NCBI GenBank assembly: GCA_017506865.1
Contig: JAFCMP010000490.1
Coordinates: 372,001 to 436,000 of the forward strand
Origin: Tribonema minus
Taxonomy: Eukaryota; Sar; Xanthophyceae; Tribonematales; Tribonemataceae
Length of the DNA stretch: 64,000 nucleotides
Direction: 5' to 3'
The notes beneath the pieces are model-generated. The model had not been told where the DNA came from. It ran no database searches and was given only the letters and a program-made list of their open reading frames with translations. The translations under genes were made by a program, and so were the position numbers. Position 1 is the first letter of the stretch; every line of letters begins with the position of its first letter. Shown here piece after piece: positions 60,401 to 64,000 of this stretch.

Positions 60401-63310
60401 GTTCAAAGACACGGCTGCCACCCCCCTGGAGGCCCCTCCTTGTAGCATTGTAACACATTAGCGCGCATTTCAGAAAAACGTGAAGAGGGCAAAATGCCCG
60501 GCACATGCTTCCATGCTTGTTTACGACATCAGAGAAATAGCTGATGTTGCTTGCTGGGCGGCATGTCAGCACAAAATGTGATTAGCACAGCATGTCATGG
60601 TGTACTGGCTCTAAAAAGAAACATTGCTGCAGTTTCCAGGCCACCCACTTACCACTGCAACAGCACAGTCGCGTGCCACAACTCATTCACTCACTCACTC
60701 AATGACTCACTCTGACTGCTGCCTCATCTCAAACCAGCGCCGCCACGCTCGCAAACAGCGCCGTGGCGCCCAAGTACAAAAAACACTAACAATCACTCAA
60801 TCACTGACTCATGCAAACACCTGTCAACTTACCTCAAAGCGGTACAGAAGCGGTGAGACCAGCGCCACCGCGCTCGCGAATAACGCCGTAGCACCGACGT
60901 ACATCATCAAAACCTGTCACTCACTCACTCACTCACTCACTCACTCACTCACTCATTCACTCACTCAATGAGTAATCTGAACAACCGCTGCCTCACCTCA
61001 AAGCGGTACAGAACTGACGACACCAACGCCACCACGCTCGCGAATAGTGCCGTGGCGCCCAAGTACAAGGCAAAACTGTCCCACGCCCAGAAGTCGCCTA
61101 CGGGCGACAGCGCCAGTTGACGCCCTTCGCGCTTGGCCAGCGCCCACTTGCTGCCCGCCAGCGCCTGCAGAAGGGCCAGCTGCATGCCTGCGGCGTAGCA
61201 GCGGCGGTGCGGTGCGTTGGGGCGAGAAGCGTTTGACAGGCAATACTTCGAAGTAGGTTATGAAGTTGGCTTTTGTATGCGCACTGGCTGCCCGCCAGCG
61301 CCTGCAGAAGGGCTAACTGCATGCCTGCGGCGCAGCATTTGAAAGGCGCACAGCGCGCGTGCACGCATGTATGTGGACGGTGAGTGCGGTGATAGCAGTA
61401 CTTCAAGTTCATGAAGTGCGCTGTTGTCTGCGCACTTGCTGCCCGCCAGCGCCTGCAGTAGGGCCAGTTGCATGCCTGCGGCGTAGCAGCGGCGGTGCGG
61501 TGCGTTGGGGCGAGAGACGTTCGACAGGCGCACGACGCGCGTAAGGCAGGACTGTGGGCGGTGAGTGCAGTGAGAGCAGTGCTTCAGGTCTGATAGACTA
61601 TGTTTTGACGTGCCCGCTTGCTGCCCGCTGGCACCTGCAGCAGCGCTCAGCTGCCCACCACATGCAGCAGCGCTCAGCTGCAGTGTGAGTACAGCAGTGC
61701 TCAGGTGATTCACCGCCTGCACCAGCGCTCAGCTGCTCTATAGCGAAGAATCGAAAGATTGCAGAGCTCTAGGTGACAAGGTGTGGTTAGCCGCAGATGC
61801 CTTCCACCAATAACTGTGGTCGTCGCTGCTGCGGAAATTATACCTGCAGCAATGCTTAGCTAACGCTGCCTGCAGCAGCGCTAGCGCTCAGCCGGCTGCA
61901 TGCCAATGGTGACAAGAGGCGAGTTGGGACAGTATTGAGTTTATAACAATGCATGCCCGTGCGACCCGCTTTGCGAGCGTCCAACAATCAGCAAGCGGTG
62001 AGAGGTGTCGAGGCGGAGGAGCACCCAATACATACATACATACATACACACAGATCTGATATGTGTACCTATGGATTGGGATGCACCCTCTTTACAGCTG
62101 CCACAAAGAGCAAGGTACTGCAGAGTATGTGCATGTGGCGGTGCAGCTTGCGGCACGGGGGCTGGCGAGGCCTGCCTATGAGCAGAGGCCTACTGTGCTG
62201 CGCAAGTAGCGTGTCGCTGAAGTATGTATATACATACAGGATAGGTAGACGCATTGTCAATGTATGCACAGCAAGCCCACCTATGAGCAGCAGGCTCTGC
62301 ACGAGCATCGTATTGTCGAAGCGCTTGCGGAACCAGAACGCCACGCGAAGCGTGTTGGCCACCAGTATCACCAGCGACACATTGGGGCTGAAACCCTGCG
62401 CCAGTGGGGCAAAGCACAAGACACGTGTAGAAATAGTCGAGTTGTGAATGTTTGAGAAGGGGCTGAAGCCCTGCAGACTGGAGGCAAGACATTACGCCGC
62501 ACACAGGCAGCCGGTCAATGACACTGGCGCCGTATGCGTTGTTGGCGATGCTCGTTGCTGCAAGATGCGAGGGTCGAAGCTCGGTGAGGCTACAGTGACA
62601 TGAAGTGATACAGATGAGTGTGCCGTGCGGTGGGCGCCACCATTCTAGGTGCGCTCGTGGCGAAACAGACAGTGGCTGCATGTGAGCTGCTGCTGGTGTT
62701 TGGGTATGCAGACACATTGTAGCGCAGCGGCGTGCGGGCCGCCAATGTGAGCAGTAGTGGTGGTGCGCTTGCGGCACAATTTCTGCTGATCTCATCAGCC
62801 GCGCGTCGTACTGATCTGTAATGCCCTTGTTGGTGAACATGGGGGCGCACACTATTCCCAGCGTCGACTCGACATGGATGTTGTTGACTCAGCGGCTGTG
62901 CCAGCCATGCCAAACTGTCTGGGTCATTGAAATGCTGCATCTATGCAGGCTTCGCATAGCACTGACCACAATGGTCAATTAGTCTCGTGTACAACATTTG
63001 TAAGGAGCGAGCAGTACGTATTGGTGCGAATGCCGAAGCCGTGCAAGTAAATACATGCTCGAAGAATCAAATTCTGTCTGACCAAATCTGACGATGCCAG
63101 CGAGGCTTTCGTCGAAGGTGCCAAGCCTTGACGACAGTGTAGTCTAAGCAGAAATAACTAAAAATCGATGTTTTCAGAACGTGCCATACTTGCACTCACA
63201 TCCGAGGACTTGCCGCTCCGCAAACTCAGCAGCTGAGGTATATACGGGATGATGGGCCCCGCTGCAAACTGGAGTCTCACGAGAGCATCCACGACCGTCG
63301 CGCCACGCAT
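57425..63310 (-). CDS. SLC66A2: PQ-loop membrane protein, SLC66A2/PQLC1-like, complete, five exons
   Basis: Multi-pass membrane protein of the PQ-loop family. The animal homologue sits in endosomal/trans-Golgi membranes, and related fungal proteins are linked to phospholipid asymmetry; the substrate is unsettled. Exons: 63200-63310, 62281-62395, 60997-61187, 59885-60031, 57425-57697; phases agree, 278 residues, close to the usual length. PQ motif 1 is Ile-Pro-Tyr-Ile-Pro-Gln (residues 21-26) and PQ motif 2 is Met-Gly-Leu-Pro-Gln-Leu (156-161). Strong family stretches are Ser-Leu-Val-Ile-Leu-Val-Ala-Asn (exon 2), Trp-Tyr-Val-Glu-Gly-Leu-Gly and Lys-Ser-Thr-Ala-Gly-Leu-Ser (exon 4). Exon 5 holds the last hydrophobic segments and a basic Ala/Ser-rich cytosolic tail. 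The ATG at 63310 is the first in frame. The exon 5 acceptor follows a run of about 20 Cs. Confidence 0.93.
59465..59860 (-). repeat. donor-side echoes of SLC66A2 exon 4 with TTAGGG/CCCTAA tracts (two copies)
   Basis: Copies of the exon 4 3' end and donor (plus strand CTGGTAGATGCCCCCCAATC, then TCACCTTGAGGAAGTCCCCC) occur at about 59665-59765 and 59545-59640. Each is about 95 bp long and bounded by telomere-like tracts (59467-59515, 59650-59660, 59772-59790, 59838-59852) in both orientations. All copies keep GTGAGA donors. The second PQ motif region is not included, so only the 3' two thirds of the exon are echoed. Confidence 0.92.
60170..60670 (-). repeat. acceptor-side echoes of SLC66A2 exon 4
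   Basis: The acceptor and first codons (plus strand CCCTCCACGTACCACTGCGACA) recur at about 60180-60202 as CCCTCCACGTACCACTGCAACA. They recur again, decayed, at about 60642-60664 (CCACCCACTTACCACTGCAACA). Confidence 0.8.
60715..60960 (-). repeat. donor-side echoes of SLC66A2 exon 3 and a TCAC microsatellite
   Basis: Two copies of the exon 3 3' end (plus strand CTCAAAGCGGTACAGAACTG and CACCAACGCCACCACGCTCGCGAATA) lie at about 60833-60900 and, decayed, 60727-60780. A (CACT)n microsatellite (about 60917-60966) borders the units. In the two copies the donor is present as GTAAGT-like (TTACCTC) and GATGAG-like forms. Confidence 0.88.
61262..61510 (-). repeat. acceptor-side echoes of SLC66A2 exon 3 (two copies, about 150 bp unit)
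   Basis: Acceptor plus about 13 codons (plus strand GCTGCCCGCCAGCGCCTGCA, GAAGGGCCAGCTGCATGCCT, GCGGCGTAGCAGCGGCGGTG) recur at about 61287-61335 and 61438-61505. The spacers share GAGA(A/G)(G/A)CGTT(C/T)GACAGGC and ACTTC(G/A)AGT words. Confidence 0.9.
61756..61836 (+). mobile_element. Ty3/gypsy-like integrase fragment, family copy 3
   Basis: Plus-strand match to the fragments at 39795-39900 and 47706-47807 (both minus): GCAGAGCTCTAGGTGACAAG followed by GTGTGGTTAGCC. Located in intron 2 of the SLC66A2-like gene. Confidence 0.45.
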
Positions 63311-63728
63311 GTCGTGAGCTCGTCGCGCAAGGCAACTTCGGCGTTCTTTGGTGACGACCGGGCACCGCCACAAGTACAGGCAGCACCCCCTGCTCGCCTG
63401 CTGTGCACAGCCGGCACTGCTGCTCTTGCAGCAGTTGGCACACCCTGCGACCGAGCAGGAGGTCTAGTCTATCTGCCTCTCACCTCTTGTCGATTTTCAA
63501 AAACAAAGCTCAAGTTGTTGAAGTTTGGATGGCGGGAAAGTTGCGACAAAAAAGACCTGAAGCTGCGGTGCAGTCTGCAGGTTACAAAGCTTTTATCAGC
63601 GAAAGCTAGAGCAGTACAAATTTGTCTAGCTGAAATTTGTGTCCTCTGTAGCTCATCGTAGCCGGGAATCGGTCCAGACTTTTTGGACACTGCAACGGGT
63701 AGCATTTGGAATTGGCGACTAAGGCAGG
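63311..63728. other. 418 bp divergent intergenic region
   Basis: Separates the ATG of the SLC66A2-like gene (minus) from the ATG of the last gene (plus), so it should carry both promoters. No TTAGGG tract or exon-edge echo is visible, as in the other divergent spacer at 17430-17838, which has nearly the same length. Confidence 0.6.
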
Positions 63729-63938
63729 ATGGCGTCAGGGCAGTTTCCTACAGGCAGCAGTGCAGCCAGCAAATTCAGCTTGGTGGATCCGCTAGGAGGT
63801 GCAGCAGACGATGACGAGAAGACTCTGCAGCAGGCGGTGACGGAGGAGGTCAATAACCGCATGGGCAAGGCGGTGGACGATCTCAAGGGCAAGTACGGGA
63901 GCAGCGGCAAGGGATATGAGGCTTCGCACGACAACAAC
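63729..63938 (+). CDS. first exon of an unrecognised gene (partial)
   Basis: An ATG followed by 70 open codons ends at a good donor (AACAAC|GTAAGC). The peptide is hydrophilic, with a Ser/Gly/Ala-rich start, an acidic Asp-Asp-Asp-Glu patch, and a helical stretch Thr-Glu-Glu-Val-Asn-Asn-Arg-Met-Gly-Lys-Ala-Val-Asp-Asp-Leu-Lys. No signal peptide or known motif is visible. The remaining exons lie beyond the right edge. Confidence 0.7.
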
Positions 63939-64000
63939 GTAAGCCCATAGCCTGCAGTATGTGCTGCCTGCTATGACCCTATGATAACGTGTCTGTAGTT

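Overview
This window is nuclear DNA of an intron-rich eukaryote, most likely an alga. The coding exons are short (about 40-400 nt), GC-rich and joined by GT-AG introns plus a few GC-AG introns. Short TTAGGG/CCCTAA tracts lie inside many introns. The acetyltransferase gene starts with a hydrophobic signal ending in Ala|Phe, like the plastid targeting signals of photosynthetic stramenopiles. A heterokont alga is therefore my best guess, held weakly. No bacterial, organellar, viral or CRISPR features are visible. Gene models were built by hand from splice sites and reading phase. In the three longest models every accepted junction is phase-consistent.

Layout. (1) 889-17429, minus: at least 14 exons encoding the first ~687 residues of a Gln-rich, coiled-coil protein that runs off the left edge; a 1.2 kb non-autonomous hAT-like element sits in intron 5. 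(2) 17839-21473, plus: a GNAT-family N-acetyltransferase, divergent from gene 1 across 409 bp. (3) 25760-27155, plus: a three-exon gene for an unrecognised 178-residue protein with an SILK motif. (4) 27.5-34.8 kb: a transposon-rich stretch with a retroelement remnant, a secreted/GPI-type gene split by a 534 bp insertion with a 12 bp direct duplication, a hAT-like MITE, a TA-flanked element with 40 bp terminal inverted repeats, and a dispersed 320 bp repeat. (5) 35665-56296, minus: a complete 19-exon PPP4R1-like gene (1444 residues), regulatory subunit 1 of protein phosphatase 4. (6) 57425-63310, minus: a complete five-exon PQ-loop membrane protein gene, SLC66A2/PQLC1-like (278 residues). (7) 63729 to the right edge, plus: first exon of an unrecognised gene, divergent from SLC66A2 across 418 bp.

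The most striking property is how the introns are built. Many exons in all of the long genes are flanked by tandem arrays of partial copies of themselves, here called exon-edge echoes. On the donor side, 1-6 degenerate copies of the exon's 3' end plus its splice donor run into the downstream intron. On the acceptor side, 1-5 copies of the splice acceptor plus the exon's 5' end precede it. Many units also carry a TTAGGG-type tract. An intron thus reads exon, donor copies, filler, acceptor copies, exon, with many redundant splice sites. These arrays make up much of the intronic sequence and are the feature here most worth following up.
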